Shown: one piece after another, positions 46,576 to 57,844 of the stretch
Position numbering within the stretch: the first letter of the stretch is position 1
Layout: the number at the start of each line of letters is the position of its first letter
NCBI GenBank assembly: GCA_020747015.1
Contig: JAGTJM010000042.1
Location: 62,001 to 126,000, forward strand
From: Pyrenochaeta sp. MPI-SDFR-AT-0127
Lineage: Eukaryota > Ascomycota > Dothideomycetes > Pleosporales > Cucurbitariaceae
Length of the DNA stretch: 64,000 nucleotides
Reading direction: 5' to 3'
The notes under the pieces: model-generated
Database searches by the model: none
What the model saw: only the letters and a program-made list of their open reading frames with translations
Told to the model about the DNA's origin: nothing
Translations under genes and position numbers: made by a program

Positions 46576-47840
46576 GGCGCTAGACTAGTAGGCAATCGTT
46601 GCGGCCAACTTCAGAGGTCTTTGGCGGCTGTTAAGATATATTTTTGACGCAGGTAGAGTGTGTGATATATGTACAAATATTCAATGTTGGACTCTAAGCT
46701 GTTTAATTTAAGCCGCTCGGTTATTGCGTTGTGAGGTGTTGTGTGTCGAGGAGCGGGGAGCAGCGCCGCAGGCAGCCATCATGCCATCACGTGAGAGCAG
46801 GTACAAGGATAATATTTCCCAGAGCATGCATGATACTATTTTCAGCGCTCGTATCTGTGCGCAGTTTAGCACTGTTCTGTCGTTTGGACTCAGAAACGAA
46901 CATTAGCGAATGTAATGGTACAACGCTGACATGCACAACGTATGGGACAGATCGACCATCTCCTTCATTGGCTATCTTATGCATTGTGCCTAGTTTTGAG
47001 TCAAACTCTTGAATATGTTACTCAATCGTCTTGTCTGTAATGCGCCCTTTCGTCGGTTTATCTACCGAACAGGGATGAGACTGGCCTCTACCTATCGTGG
47101 TGGGCTCATCCGGTTGTGTTAATATTGAAGGGGAGGTACTCCGGCGACATAGAAAGGAACACAGACTCAGTGTCTGCAAAGCCGAGTACGTTTGAAATTT
47201 GCCCTATAATCTCACCTGAGCTATGTCTCTGACCAATCTCCCTCAGATCTGGGACTGAGTCTTTGGTTTCCAAGCAAGTATCAAGGTCAATCTATGATCT
47301 GTCTTTACACCTCGCAGCCAAGTTTGCAGGCTCCCGTCGAGCCATCCACGGTCTGTAATCAACTCCCTGGCAAGCCGTAGTTGCCATAGTAGAGGATATA
47401 TCATGTGATATTTGGGGCTGAACATTCCTTTAAGAATTATAAAAGGTCCACGAAGGCAGAAATCCAAAGGCATAATATTCCATTCAACGGCTGACTCTGG
47501 CTGTGATCAATAGCATTGTTATCACCCGCAGATAGCCGATTCCGGCCGAAGCTAACCTTCTGACCTGCTATCTCTGCAACGCGACTGACGAATTCCTCCA
47601 ATGTACCAAGTATATGTTTGCTGATGTGAACCTTATTTTCACGACAATGCTAAGAATTCAGAAACACAGCTGGGCACTCGCAAGGCAAGAATCCACAAAT
47701 TTAGACCTCTGCTCATTCATTTACAAGAAAACAGACTACAAACCGGGAGCTCAGCCCTGAGGAGCTATTCGTCCAAAGTAGCCCAAGAATTCCTGATACA
47801 TCCAGAAGCAACTTCATCGACAGAGTCGAGATATAAAATT
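46576..47840. other. Intergenic, F-box to flavin-reductase-like gene
   Basis: No complete gene seen. From about 47625 the reading frame of the flavin-reductase-like gene is already open but lacks ATG, so part of its 5' end (an exon or a broken start) probably lies here. Confidence 0.4.
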
Positions 47841-48680
47841 GTGGAGAGAACCAAGAACTTTGAAAAGATACAATCCACACGCCCTGATTTTGACCACTCA
47901 AAGAAACCTATCGAAGTCACAAAACATCCTAATGTGAATTGGCAATATGGAGATGGCGTTAAAGACTTTGATGTGTCTAAGAAGCATATCGAAGTTGACC
48001 CATATGCGAATGACAGGCCAATGGTCAACAACTACCGCCTCCTGATATCAGGAATTGCCCCTCGGCCCATTGGCTTCATCAGCACCGTATCCGCCGACGG
48101 CGCAACTAAGAATCTTGCCCCTATGAGCTACTTTCAAGTTATAGAACACGACCCGCCCATGTTCATCATCGGTTTTTCATCAAGACCAGGTAGAATGAAG
48201 GATACCTACCGCAACCTCAAAGAAACGGGCGAATGCGTCATAAACACTGTATCGGAAAGTATGATCGAGGCTGTGAACGCAGCGTCTATCGATGCGCCCT
48301 ACGGTGTATCTGAATGGGATGTTTCTGGGCTCACTGAAGCACCTTCAACCACAGTGCGACCAGCGAGGGTGCAGGAATCTGTTTTCTCGGTTGAGGGGAA
48401 GGTTGCAGACATCAAGGAGTTCAGTGATCATCAACGAGATGGAATGAGTGTTGCTGGCATGGTGTTGGTTAAGGCGACTCGGTTTTGGGTGCGTGAGGAT
48501 GCTGCCAACGAGGATGTAAGTCACATTGATCTCAACGTCTTGAGGCCGGTGGCGCAACTTGGAGGGAAATCATATGGACGCGTGAACTCTACGTTTGAGC
48601 TGCCAAGGAGGCGGTGGAGCGACGAACGTGGGAACAGTGAGATTTTATCGAAGTTAGAGAGGGAGAATCCAGATGTTTAA
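47841..48680 (+). CDS. Flavin-reductase-like FMN-binding protein, 5' end unresolved
   Basis: The frame from 47841 gives 279 residues. YRLLISGIAPRPIGFISTVS, then NLAPMSYFQVIEHDPPMFII, is the FMN-binding split-barrel signature of the DIM6/NTAB flavin-reductase-like family. VINTVSESMIEAVNAASIDA, YGVSEWDVSGL and LRPVAQLGGKSYGRV follow. Such proteins bind FMN and reduce flavin or small molecules; the substrate is unknown. The oddity is the start. No in-frame ATG occurs before residue 61 of this frame, 47841 itself is GTG, and the open frame extends further upstream to about 47625, including a mitochondrial-presequence-like SSALRSYSSKVAQEF. A missed upstream exon or loss of the start codon are the options. 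Confidence 0.75.
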   Translation: MERTKNFEKIQSTRPDFDHSKKPIEVTKHPNVNWQYGDGVKDFDVSKKHIEVDPYANDRPMVNNYRLLISGIAPRPIGFISTVSADGATKNLAPMSYFQVIEHDPPMFIIGFSSRPGRMKDTYRNLKETGECVINTVSESMIEAVNAASIDAPYGVSEWDVSGLTEAPSTTVRPARVQESVFSVEGKVADIKEFSDHQRDGMSVAGMVLVKATRFWVREDAANEDVSHIDLNVLRPVAQLGGKSYGRVNSTFELPRRRWSDERGNSEILSKLERENPDV

Positions 48681-48760
48681 CAGCATTTTGTATTATCATT
48701 TATCATTCGATATGGTTCGTAATCTAATCCCTGTACGCCATATTACACATTTCCAATCTA

Positions 48761-49782
48761 TTACCAGAATAGTGCACCAGCGACAGCAAACAATGGGACC
48801 ATCGCCGCTCCTCCAGGAACGCTCATACCTGGTGCAGCGTTCGTAGTTTGCTGAATCAAGCTAGCACTAGCGGTCGGGGTTCCCGCTCCACCAGGACGGC
48901 TAGATAGGATGATGGTTGATGTGATTGTAGATGGGCCTGGAGCGTCTGATTCCAGTACACTCGAAGCAACGACAAGATTGGATGTTCGCCCTGATCCTGT
49001 TGGTGCGGGCTGTTGCGCCCCGCCTGTTGGCGTTGCGCTGGCCTGATTCGAAGGCTGTTGTCCAGCATTTGAAGTTGGTGCCCTGGCACTGGAGATCTGA
49101 GGAGGCCTGGGGGTTGGCAAGTTCTCGGGCACCGTGTTCGCACTGTCACCACCACAATCCGCCGTTCCACCCAACTTCACAACCATGCCCACTCCAGCTG
49201 ATGCATCTGATAAGCCATTATCGTCCTGGAACTGCTTAACATCAAAATTCTCTCCCTCCGCCGGGAGCTTCAGTTGGTCGATTTGTTTGCGTCCCGGGTT
49301 TGTATATAATAAGAAGCTGTATTGTCGATTGTCGCCTGCCTCACCAAACGCACCGGGCGCTTTGTAGTCTAGCAATGCGGCGGCTTGGGTCTCGATGTTG
49401 ACGCCATTGAAGTTGTTCTTGAAATTTGCGCGGGCATAGTGTAGCTTCCGTGCATTGGGACATGTGGTGTCTACCATGAGGATGGTGTAGAGAGTTGAAG
49501 GGGAGATGCCACTGCTATCGCCGAGAGCGAATGTGGGCTCGCTTGTGACAGCTTGTGAGTGTTAGCAGAAAAGCCTCCATAGAATTGAAGCGGGTACTGA
49601 CCATCTTTCTCAAATGATGTTCCGTCTCTGAAGCCATTCACTGCTTCACCGACATAGGAGACTTGAATTTCCTTCCCCTTAGTATTGAAGCCGCCTCGTA
49701 GATCTTCAGGTACAATTTGTGCTCCAGTCAAGGATACCAAAGTCGCAACGAGTGCTGCATGTCGAATGCACTTCAAGGCCAT
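48761..49782 (-). CDS. Secreted PEBP-like protein with probable GPI anchor
   Basis: Two exons on the minus strand, 49782-49602 and 49551-48761, 323 residues. A signal peptide (MALKCIRHAALVATLVSLTG) starts it. The next 180 residues follow the phosphatidylethanolamine-binding layout: EPTFALGDSSG, YTILMVDTTCP, then KLHYARANFKNNFNG, YKAPGAFGEAGDNRQYSFLL and an end at VVKLGGTADCGG. A Ser/Thr/Pro-rich stalk and a hydrophobic C-terminus (MSVPGGAAMVPLFAVAGALF) suggest GPI attachment to membrane and wall. Function is not established for this group; extracellular lipid or protease-inhibitor binding is speculation. The intron ends in AAG; removing it joins EKD to AVTSEPTF in the expected frame. An in-frame TTG lies before the ATG, but the signal peptide marks the start. 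Confidence 0.74.
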
Positions 49783-50581
49783 GGTGCGCAAAAGTGTTGG
49801 TCGAAATCAACCACAGTATTGGGGTTTATGGAGGGAGCAACGGAGGATCCTTGAAACTTAGGCACAAAACGAAACCTGTAAGCAAACTTAACCTCAGTCC
49901 TAAGAAGCCTTGCAACCCTAGGCTTTATACATCCTCAGTTGTCGTCGCCTGCCTAGAGTTTTTGTGCAACGGCTGTGCCGCACATGTCACATCAAAACTC
50001 GCCCCAAACCGTTCTCGCGCCCCAAACTAGACCCAAGCCCGAGCATCCTGGAAGATGCCAGCCAAAATAAGCTTAAATCCTGAAGGTCAATTGGTCTCCA
50101 GACGACAAGCGCGCGAGATGTTGAGAAGTCTGGTGTGAGTGGTCTTTTGGGGGCTTGTCAGCTGTTTCGGTTTCATCATCGTTTCGGATGTAGAAGAGCC
50201 GAGCGCGTCGAACATCACCTCAATTTGCAAGCATCTGTATTACTGCGCCACATTTCTCTGGAAATACTTTGCTTGGGAACGAATCGAACAAGATTGTTTT
50301 CAATGCCGGAGTTGGAAATTAGAATTGCCGAAGGCTTTCAGCCCCATCCAAGGCATTGCCGAGCTATTTACACATCACCACGGCTCAATAGCACTTGTGG
50401 CAGGCGATAGGCATCTCGTTTCTCAATTTCAGTGCGTGCCGTGTATCCCATGTCAAATACACTGCATTGATGTTTGTGAGATAAATCTGGTTTCCTAGTA
50501 TCTGTGTTCAGTTTCAGCATCCTGAAGACGCGTACAGCCTTGCCTTGGCTTTCCAGCCTCTCCCTCGCCCTAAGATGCTCT
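49783..50581. other. Intergenic region between PEBP-like and F-box genes
   Basis: Both flanking genes are on the minus strand. A 27-codon frame from ATG 50055 ending RRQAREMLRSLV before TGA looks protein-like but has no continuation that could be defended. No gene called. Confidence 0.4.
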
Positions 50582-52176
50582 TTAAACAAGCTCAAACTCA
50601 CTAGGACCGGGCCAAGGCTGAAGATAGCCCCACTGATGTCTGGATTGACGAGCGTCAGGTGATCGGTTGTCACAAAGCCCTAAGCAGCCCTCTTCCAATG
50701 AACTATGAGCAGCAAGTTCGCTTCCTTCTGTACCAGAACCCCTAAGGGTTTTCAAGAGCGGCTCCATGTAAGCTTGGAATAAGTCAGTTCTTAAAGCATG
50801 AACTAGTCGAATCATCAGAGGTACCCACCTGCTTTGAACTCACACGACACGAACTCCAGGTGGTACATGAATCTCACGCCATGGCTTGCGAACATCTTTC
50901 GCAGCTGACTAAAGTGCATGGGGATGTATCCATTCCGACTATATTCCTCAATACGGCAGATAACCTCAACGGACCTTAGTGATGGCAAGTACGCATGTGT
51001 GGCCCAGGCCAAGGAGATGAAGAATAAATCACTGAACCCCTCTCTTGCCGACCGCACATCGATATTAAATACCTGTAGCGTTGACGGCAGAATATCTTGA
51101 ACCAAACGCCGGGAAGTCTTGATTGAAAGAAAGAAGAGAGGTATATCGAGATACGTGAGCGATTCGTAGTTTGCGAATGAGACTGGTTCGTCTGGCTCAA
51201 GCTGATCCTCAGAGTACATTTTACACCCATTGAGCTCGTTGATGCGAAGATACACGAGTGACTCCTGGTGCTTTGCTAGAGCATGGAACAAACGCGGGTA
51301 TACGTTTTTATGGTTAGACCAGTAATAGTACTCATGCTGGAAGTGCTTCAGCGTCTTGCACGACATGACAGCGGCTTCAATCCATTCGACAGGAAGACAA
51401 GACTCCTCAAATGTAAGCTCTTCAACTGTTGAATCCTGCCAGTTGCATTGCCAAGTTTCGCTGAAGCTCGGTTGTGCAAATAGCTGCTCCTCTCGTAGCG
51501 TCATCGCTCCCTTTCGTATTGTGAGTCCTCGTAACCTTGGCAAGTTGAAGAGAAGCGAGATACTGCGCAATTCAAACGATCTATCTAGATCAAGGGTGAT
51601 GCTCAAAATATGTACTTGATGGAATGCAGTGCTTGGTCTGAGGACATTTCCGCTCGTCTCCGAGTGGAGTCGCGTCAAGAGGTATTGAATGCCATCCGTC
51701 ACATCCAGCCATTGTATGTTGAGACAAATACAGCTTAGAGAGAAGGCGATGAGGGGCAATGACACGTCTTGTTCCGATAAGGATGATACTTGCTTGCCTG
51801 CGGACAACACGAGTTCAGGATCAACAGCGGGTGTGTCCCAACTCTCACTGCAGCCCGCTCGCTTCACGACATCGAAGTCGTGTCTTTTTCGCCCTTTGAA
51901 GTGCTTAACGAGTAATGCACGATCTTCCCTAGCAAAAAGAGTATACGCAAAAGAATGTACATGCTTGGGGCAGCAGTCTTCAAAGCTGCGGTACAACAGA
52001 GGAGTTATGAGTCGATAGAACTGGTGGGAAACCCGGGCTATGGCAGAGAAAACTCGGCACTGCTCATCGTAGTCGGCAGGTATGGCTTCGAAGATCTGAA
52101 GGAGGAGCTCGTTCGGTAGACGTGAAATCAAGCCTGGGCCGCGGAGCAATGGGGGATTCGCTGGAGCCAGGTGCAT
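50582..52176 (-). CDS. F-box domain protein
   Basis: Two exons on the minus strand, 52176-50829 and 50772-50582, 512 residues. The F-box is ISRLPNELLLQIFEAIPADY, then FSAIARVSHQFYRLITPLLY. Repeated leucine-rich segments follow (LRGLTIRKGAMTLREEQLF, STVEELTFEESCLPVEWIEA, SLTYLDIPLFFLSIKTSRRL), with clear resemblance in layout to fungal F-box/LRR proteins. Exon 2 is less certain: the CTGAC branch and CCAAG acceptor fit, and the frame runs 63 codons to TGA, but its sequence is not typical of the family. If the intron is retained the protein stops four codons later. It is the third intact F-box gene in this part of the window. Confidence 0.72.
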
Positions 52177-52715
52177 GGCTAAGATGGGAAGAGTGTTGGC
52201 CGTGCAAACAATGGAAATATCATCAATGCGCGTGCTGGATCCAGAAATGAGAAAGAATAAAAGTCAATGGGCATGAGTTGTGGTGCGATGAGGCAGTCGT
52301 AACGTGGGATGGTAGCGGTGCAGTCGCGGCAATGTCAGACAAGCAGTTGCAGGTTATGATTTACGCTCTGTAAATATGCTAGATGCGAGGAGAATTTCCT
52401 CACGCCGTTAAATGCCGATAATGCCAGAGCAATCTCGAGAATTGGTGGTTGTCGGTCGGAACGGGAAGCGTTAGCGATAGCGCACCGCAAGCAAAGTCGC
52501 GACCGTGACTGCCAGCGCCAAGACGACGCACGGGGCTGCTTGATTTGCTCGCTTAGCAATTTGGAGCCACCACGCACTTCGAATTGCTCGAACATCGACT
52601 TCCACTCCCGACAAGACCATCAACACCGACTCCTATTTCCGACCGGTACGCTCTCGACACTGCACTCACACGCTTTTACACGACCTAACATTGAATTGTA
52701 GCACATACCGACGAA
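52177..52715. other. Divergent promoter region, F-box to eL14, with probable 5' UTR intron
   Basis: Within this region 52646-52701 looks like an intron in the eL14 5' UTR: donor GTACGC, branch CTAAC, acceptor TTGTAG, 14 bp before the ATG. Introns of this kind are common in fungal ribosomal protein genes. No coding gene seen. Confidence 0.5.
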
Positions 52716-53311
52716 ATGGGTGACGCCGATATCACAACGAGCGCCTGGAGGCAGGTCGAGGTTGGCCGTGTGGTCCTCTTCAATGAAGGAAAGTTCGAGG
52801 GCCGGTTAGCCACCATCGTCGAGATCATCGACCACAAGCGTGTATGGATTCTCCGCGATCTGGCCATGATGCAGTCACTCACAGAAACAGGTGCTCGTCG
52901 ATGGTCCCTCCGAGAAGGCCCCCGTTCCCCGACAAGAAGTCGCACTCGCAAAACTCTCCCTCACACCCATTGTCATCTCTAAGCTGCCCCGCGCTACCGG
53001 TGTCGGCCACGTTGCGAAGAAGTGGGAAGAGGCCAAGGTCCAGCAGAAGTTCGATGAGAGCGCCTGGGCAAAGAAGCGCGCGGCGCTCACCAAGAGACGG
53101 GGATTGAACGACTTCGAGCGATTTAAGGTCCTGAAGTTGAGGAAGCAGGTAGGTTGATCCTCCATTTTCGCCCTCATGCCGGACACGTCTCGTGATTCAG
53201 CAACTGGCAAGCGGCAGACGCTTCACGGGACAGGATGGCTAACAGTGCTTACAGGCTCGCTACGAGGTCCAGAAGACCTTTGCCAAGATCCGCGCCAGCG
53301 CGAAGGCATAG
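52716..53311 (+). CDS. RPL14: 60S ribosomal protein eL14
   Basis: Three exons: 52716-52841, 52891-53148 and 53255-53311, 146 residues. The N-terminal SH3-like part reads VGRVVLFNEGKFEGRLATIV and runs through the first splice as DHKRVLVDGPS. KLPRATGVGHVAKKWEEAKV is followed by WAKKRAALTKRRGLNDFERF, and the C-terminal helix is ARYEVQKTFAKIRASAKA. All are eL14 landmarks and the length is normal. It is a structural protein of the large ribosomal subunit. The first intron (GTATGG donor, 49 bp) and the second (106 bp) both keep phase 0. It heads a run of three housekeeping genes on the same strand. Confidence 0.94.
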
Positions 53312-53777
53312 GTAGTTTAGATTCTGTCGGGAGACAGGTGTGGGTGGTGGTCGCTGCATGCAGGGGAAGGGGAGGCATGATGTGCATTTTATGAGCATTC
53401 CGAAGGCGACCCAACGGCATTCAAAAATTCAAGACCTGGTTTCGGGTGAATAAGTCCAATGTTTGGCAAGGTGCAATTCGGATGGGAAGGTTTACTCGGC
53501 TCTCGCATGCACACACACTTGTAGCAAGAGAGTCAAATCCACAAGTTCATGAAACCACAAACGCAACTAGAATTGCCAATTTGATACCCCTTTGAAATCA
53601 GCCGTACTGTGAAATATGGAAATGCACATTAAGTTGGTTGTGATAGTCGTCATATACGCAAAGCTTCCCTCGCGTAAATGCCCACACCTGCACCCTAGCT
53701 AAATTCAATCTTGGCTCCGACCTCAACTCCGCGCATTGCAGCACCACCAAGCCCAGTCCACCAACACAGACGACATC
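53312..53777. other. Intergenic, eL14 to EGD2
   Basis: No gene seen. The last 100 bp are pyrimidine-rich, as is usual upstream of strongly expressed fungal genes. Confidence 0.45.
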
Positions 53778-54562
53778 ATGGCCAACCCACGCATTGAAGA
53801 GCTGCCCGATGAGCCCGAGAAGAAGAACGTCCAGATTGAGGAGGAGGAATCCAGCGACGAGTCTGAGGGCGAGGAGGGTGGAGAGGCCAACATCCCCGCC
53901 GGCGCCTCGGTCGCAGTCCACTCCCGCAACGAGAAGAAGGCTCGCAAGGCCATCGCCAAGCTGGGGTTGAAGCACATTGATGGCATCACACGTGTCACTC
54001 TCCGCCGACCGAAGAACGTGAGTGCCACGAGACAATTGGGGGAGGGGCAGCTGGCATTTGAAATATGCCCGCAGCAGCTCTTGCACACAGGAAATTTGGC
54101 TAACAGACGCGTTAGATTCTCTTCGTCATCAACCAGCCCGATGTCTACAAGTCTCCTTCAAGCAACACCTGGATGTAAGCTTGCCCGCCTCAATTGCACC
54201 TTCTACTAAGCACCCACTAACCCCGCACCAGCATTTTCGGTGAGGCCAAGATTGAGGACTTGAACTCCCAGGCACAGGCCTCTGCTGCCCAACAGCTTGC
54301 CCAAGCTGAAGCCGCCTCGCACGATCACTCTGGCCACGATCACGACCATGACCACGGCAAGGGCAAGGGCAAGGCTGTCGAGGAGAAGAAGGAGGACGAG
54401 GAGGAAGAGGATGATGACGAGGAGGTCGATGACTCTGGCCTTGAGGCCAAAGATATTGAACTCGTCATGCAGCAGGCTAGTGTCTCAAGGAACAAGGCTG
54501 TCAAGGCCCTCAAGGAGAATGACAACGACATTGTCAACAGTATCATGGCACTAAGCATATAG
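53778..54562 (+). CDS. EGD2: Nascent polypeptide-associated complex subunit alpha
   Basis: Three exons: 53778-54017, 54116-54174 and 54232-54562, 209 residues. An acidic N-terminus (EEEESSDESEGEEGGE) precedes the NAC domain: NEKKARKAIAKLGLKHIDGI, then TRVTLRRPKN, ILFVINQPDVYKSPSSNTW across the splices and IIFGEAKIEDLNSQAQ. A His/Asp- and Lys/Glu-rich linker, including a HDHSGHDHDHDH run, leads to the C-terminal UBA domain (LEAKDIELVMQQASVSRNKA to the end). With the beta subunit EGD1 it binds nascent chains at the ribosome exit and guards targeting to ER and mitochondria. The His-rich insert is longer than I would expect and could bind metal (speculation). The frame upstream of the ATG has no further ATG. 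Confidence 0.93.
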
Positions 54563-55000
54563 GCTACCGCAGTCTAGGTGCTATTCTAAGGGGAAAAGGA
54601 TGGCTTTCTGAGCACTGTAGAGTCGTAAAGACTTCTCGCCGCTCATGTACAAGAATCATTCCAATGGATCTTTCAAAAGTCATATCACACAGCTACACGA
54701 TCTGATGCATGATTCATGAGTGATATAGTGCGTGACTGAGGCCCATTTATCTGGAGGATTATCTTTACTTTTTCAAATGCATCGATTCGCTATTCAAATG
54801 TGACATATCTTGTAAATCTTCTACTCGCCCATCAAATAGTATGCTCGACGTTCCTCCTGGTTCCGGAGCAAGTCGCCCTCGGCTTCGTACAGAGCTTTGG
54901 GTGGCTTACATAAGGATTGGTCTTGGCGGCAGAACTGTTGGACCCGAGAGAACCTGACCATCTCGAACTCCATCCCCACATCCCCATCACAACCATCACA
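54563..55000. other. Intergenic, EGD2 to ATP7
   Basis: No gene seen; EGD2 3' region and ATP7 promoter. Confidence 0.45.
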
Positions 55001-55765
55001 ATGGCCGTCGGAGTACGTTCCTTTCCTTTAATTGCGCTTCTGGAAGCTCGGCAAAGCTGAATTGAAGCCTCCGCTGAGCTCCCTCCACCGCAATGGCTCC
55101 CACTACTTTAGTCCAAGAAAACTAACATTCACCCCCTCACAGCGCAGCGCCGCCCTCAAGCTCGACTGGACAAAGCTCGGCACGCAGCTCGGCCTCAAAG
55201 GTCAGACTGCTGCAGCTCTCCAGTCCTTTAAAAAGCGCAATGACGATGCGCGCCGCAAAGTCACCATCCTGTCCGAGCAGCCCCAAACCGTCGACTTCAG
55301 CCACTACCGCAGCATCCTCAAGAACCAGGCCATCGTTGACGACATCGAGAAGCAATTCAGTGCTTTCAAGCCCGCGACATACGATGTGAACAGACAAATC
55401 AAGGCAATTGAGGCGTTCGAAAGCCAGGCAGTTAAGAGCGCAGAGGAGACCAAGGCCGTGGTGGACCGGGAGTTGAGCGATCTGAACAAGACATTGAAGA
55501 ACATCCAGGATGCCAGGCCATTTGCTGATCTCACTGTGGTGCGTATACAATACTGGTTAGAATGCTGGAGATGGGTACTGATTGATAATACAGGACGAGG
55601 TTGCGTCTGCTCAGCCAGACATCGACAAGCGCACCGAGCAGCTTGTATCGAAGGGTCGCTGGGCCGTACCGGGCTACAAGGTATGTGCTATAGATGATGC
55701 TATTGAGCTATTGATGGAAACTAATACCCTCGCAGGAGAAGTTCGGCGATCTGTCCGTCCTCTAA
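55001..55765 (+). CDS. ATP7: Mitochondrial ATP synthase subunit d
   Basis: Four exons: 55001-55012, 55143-55538, 55594-55680 and 55736-55765, 174 residues, the length I recall for the yeast protein. The first exon is only four codons (MAVG), spliced to RSAALKLDWTKLGTQLGLKG. The long helical body has FKKRNDDARRKVTILSEQP, VDFSHYRSILKNQAIVDDI and KAIEAFESQAVKSAEETKAV. The C-terminus is rebuilt from two short exons, ending GRWAVPGYKEKFGDLSVL. Subunit d belongs to the peripheral stalk of F1Fo ATP synthase at the inner mitochondrial membrane. All introns are phase 0. Without splicing, downstream frames terminate early, so correct processing of the tiny first exon is essential. Confidence 0.92.
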
Positions 55766-57844
55766 GCATCTTTTTTCATGTAGTCTCACCTCGCCCGATC
55801 TGGGCTGTATCACCACGTATTGTGAATAGTTCCGACGGGTTTCAATGCATCCTAGATCTTCATAACTTTCTACCTTCGTCTCTGAAGCACAGTCCGCCTC
55901 TGTTTACGTGCATGCCTTCACATATGAATCGACTAAGTAGATCAGCCAATCGTCCGATTATGGTGTGTAAATGCACTCATAATACCCCATTAATACACGC
56001 ATCCGACTCTTGACACTACAGAGGCCAAGTCAAGAGTTGTTGCGAAGAGACAAAGTTAAACGGCTGCAGAAGCTATCAAGACGTACTACAATGTACCTCA
56101 TCCTAAAATTGCTGATATCACCAAGATGCTTAAAGACCACACCTCCGGCAGCTATTTACCTGTGCATAGCTAGATAGCACATTTGATTTGGCATAAGCCG
56201 TAGATTCCATGTACTCATCCCGTGCATGATACTGACAGCCACACATCGATAAGAATCGCAGGAAGTATGAAGTGCCCTAATTCTTGCGGCGTCTACTTTG
56301 AAGTGAGCCGTCCATACGAATTGGAATTGAACTATTTTCGTGGTGATCCAGAAGAGCCGTTGGAAGGGTAAGGACATGCTCTCTGGTGATGAGAACGAAT
56401 TCATAGCCACTTCTACATCAATGATATGAAGAACAATCGAAAGTCTATACCTCTTGCCGGACCTCGGTTTATAGCAAGTCATAAGGGCTTGTCATGGGAT
56501 TTAAAGTGCTGGATACTCCGAGAGCGATGCCTCTACTACATTTTCCAAACACCTCCAAATTCACTGGCTCGTATGCAAGTAGAACCAAACCTTCCCACTA
56601 CACGTGTCTGCTCTTTCAAATCTAACCCCCCTACTCGATTCTCATTGAAATTTTGCCAAATTTCATCGTCCAATCATTAATCACACTGCTGTGGGGATAC
56701 ATCTTCTTCCCTCAAATCGTAAAGAAGTCAGTATCAGAGTAGAAACCAAAGTTACATTTCCCACTGTGAAAACTTGCAAGATACATGGATTTAAACTTTC
56801 CCATCCCCGTACCCTTACACGGACACGTAATCGATGGCAATTCTTTTCCACGTCCTTGCTTTTCGTGTACTTAGCTCTGCACATACGAAATGGAACCAGT
56901 CTAGTTTATTCTACAAGTCCCTCATAGTTCCGCGGATCGTGATAGTAGTCTCGGCCAAACTATCCGTCTGCGTTATTTTTTTGACAGGTTACAACCCTCA
57001 ATACCGCTCGGTTGGGAGGACTTTGGGGCTACGCTGTGAGTCTGAGGGGGAAGAGTTCGGTGAGGCGGAGTAGGTACGGCATGTCCTTTGATGGGTATAT
57101 AGTTTGAGGGGTTTAAGGTGCATTTCGTTTTATGATGGAGCTGGAATTGACGAGAGTGTGTGGTGTATTGTGAAAATGATAACTACGCCTCAGTCATATC
57201 GGTATGGGAAATATCGTGGACGGTTGTCCGAGGCAGGAGATGTTTGTGACAGATCTGATAGGTGTCAGTGGTAGTCTAGTCCAAAAATTAAATTTTGTCT
57301 AATGCGATCAATATTATTCTAAATAGACTAGGGACTTTTGTTGCATGTAAGGATCAGTCAAAGGTAGCGAAGGGCAACACAGAGCCTCCATAAACAATGC
57401 CGACCAACAAGCAAACGGGAAAATGCCGGAGATGCAACTAATTTGTATCACGTGCAATGGAAATGGGGAGGCTTCAGCGTTGTTGTCGTACCTAATGTTC
57501 AATTTTCAATTAATTTTATCCTCGAGGTTTATTCCCCAAACATGCAAGGAAGCTAAGCTACAAAGCTACAAAGCTACATACAGGAGAGAGATAGCACTAA
57601 CGCTTTTTTCCCACTCGAAGTATAACAGAGATCAAAACCCTCCTTCGCATGACGATATGCCCGCCAGTATTATATACATTGGAAAATCGTGTACGCATGC
57701 AGTCATTAAAGGAATGTCGTAAGGAGATTGTTTCCTCCACTACAGCCTTCATTATTTGGGTCCAAAAAGGTGACCAATCCCATGACTAAGAGATAGCTCG
57801 CAATGCAAGACGTTCCGCTTAATCAAGAACTCACTCAAGAGAGC
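55766..57844. other. 2.1 kb AT-rich convergent intergenic region
   Basis: No supported gene. Frames of 60-110 codons occur on both strands without domain content. A short direct repeat (CAAAGCTA-like units) lies near 57553-57577. The region separates the 3' ends of ATP7 and the Pir-type gene. Confidence 0.45.

Noticed and set aside
49783..50498. Frame from 50055 (ending RRQAREMLRSLV) and Cys-containing frame at 50139-50498 as a small gene
   Set aside because: The first stops after 27 codons without a usable donor; the second has no ATG start. No join with valid intron length was found.
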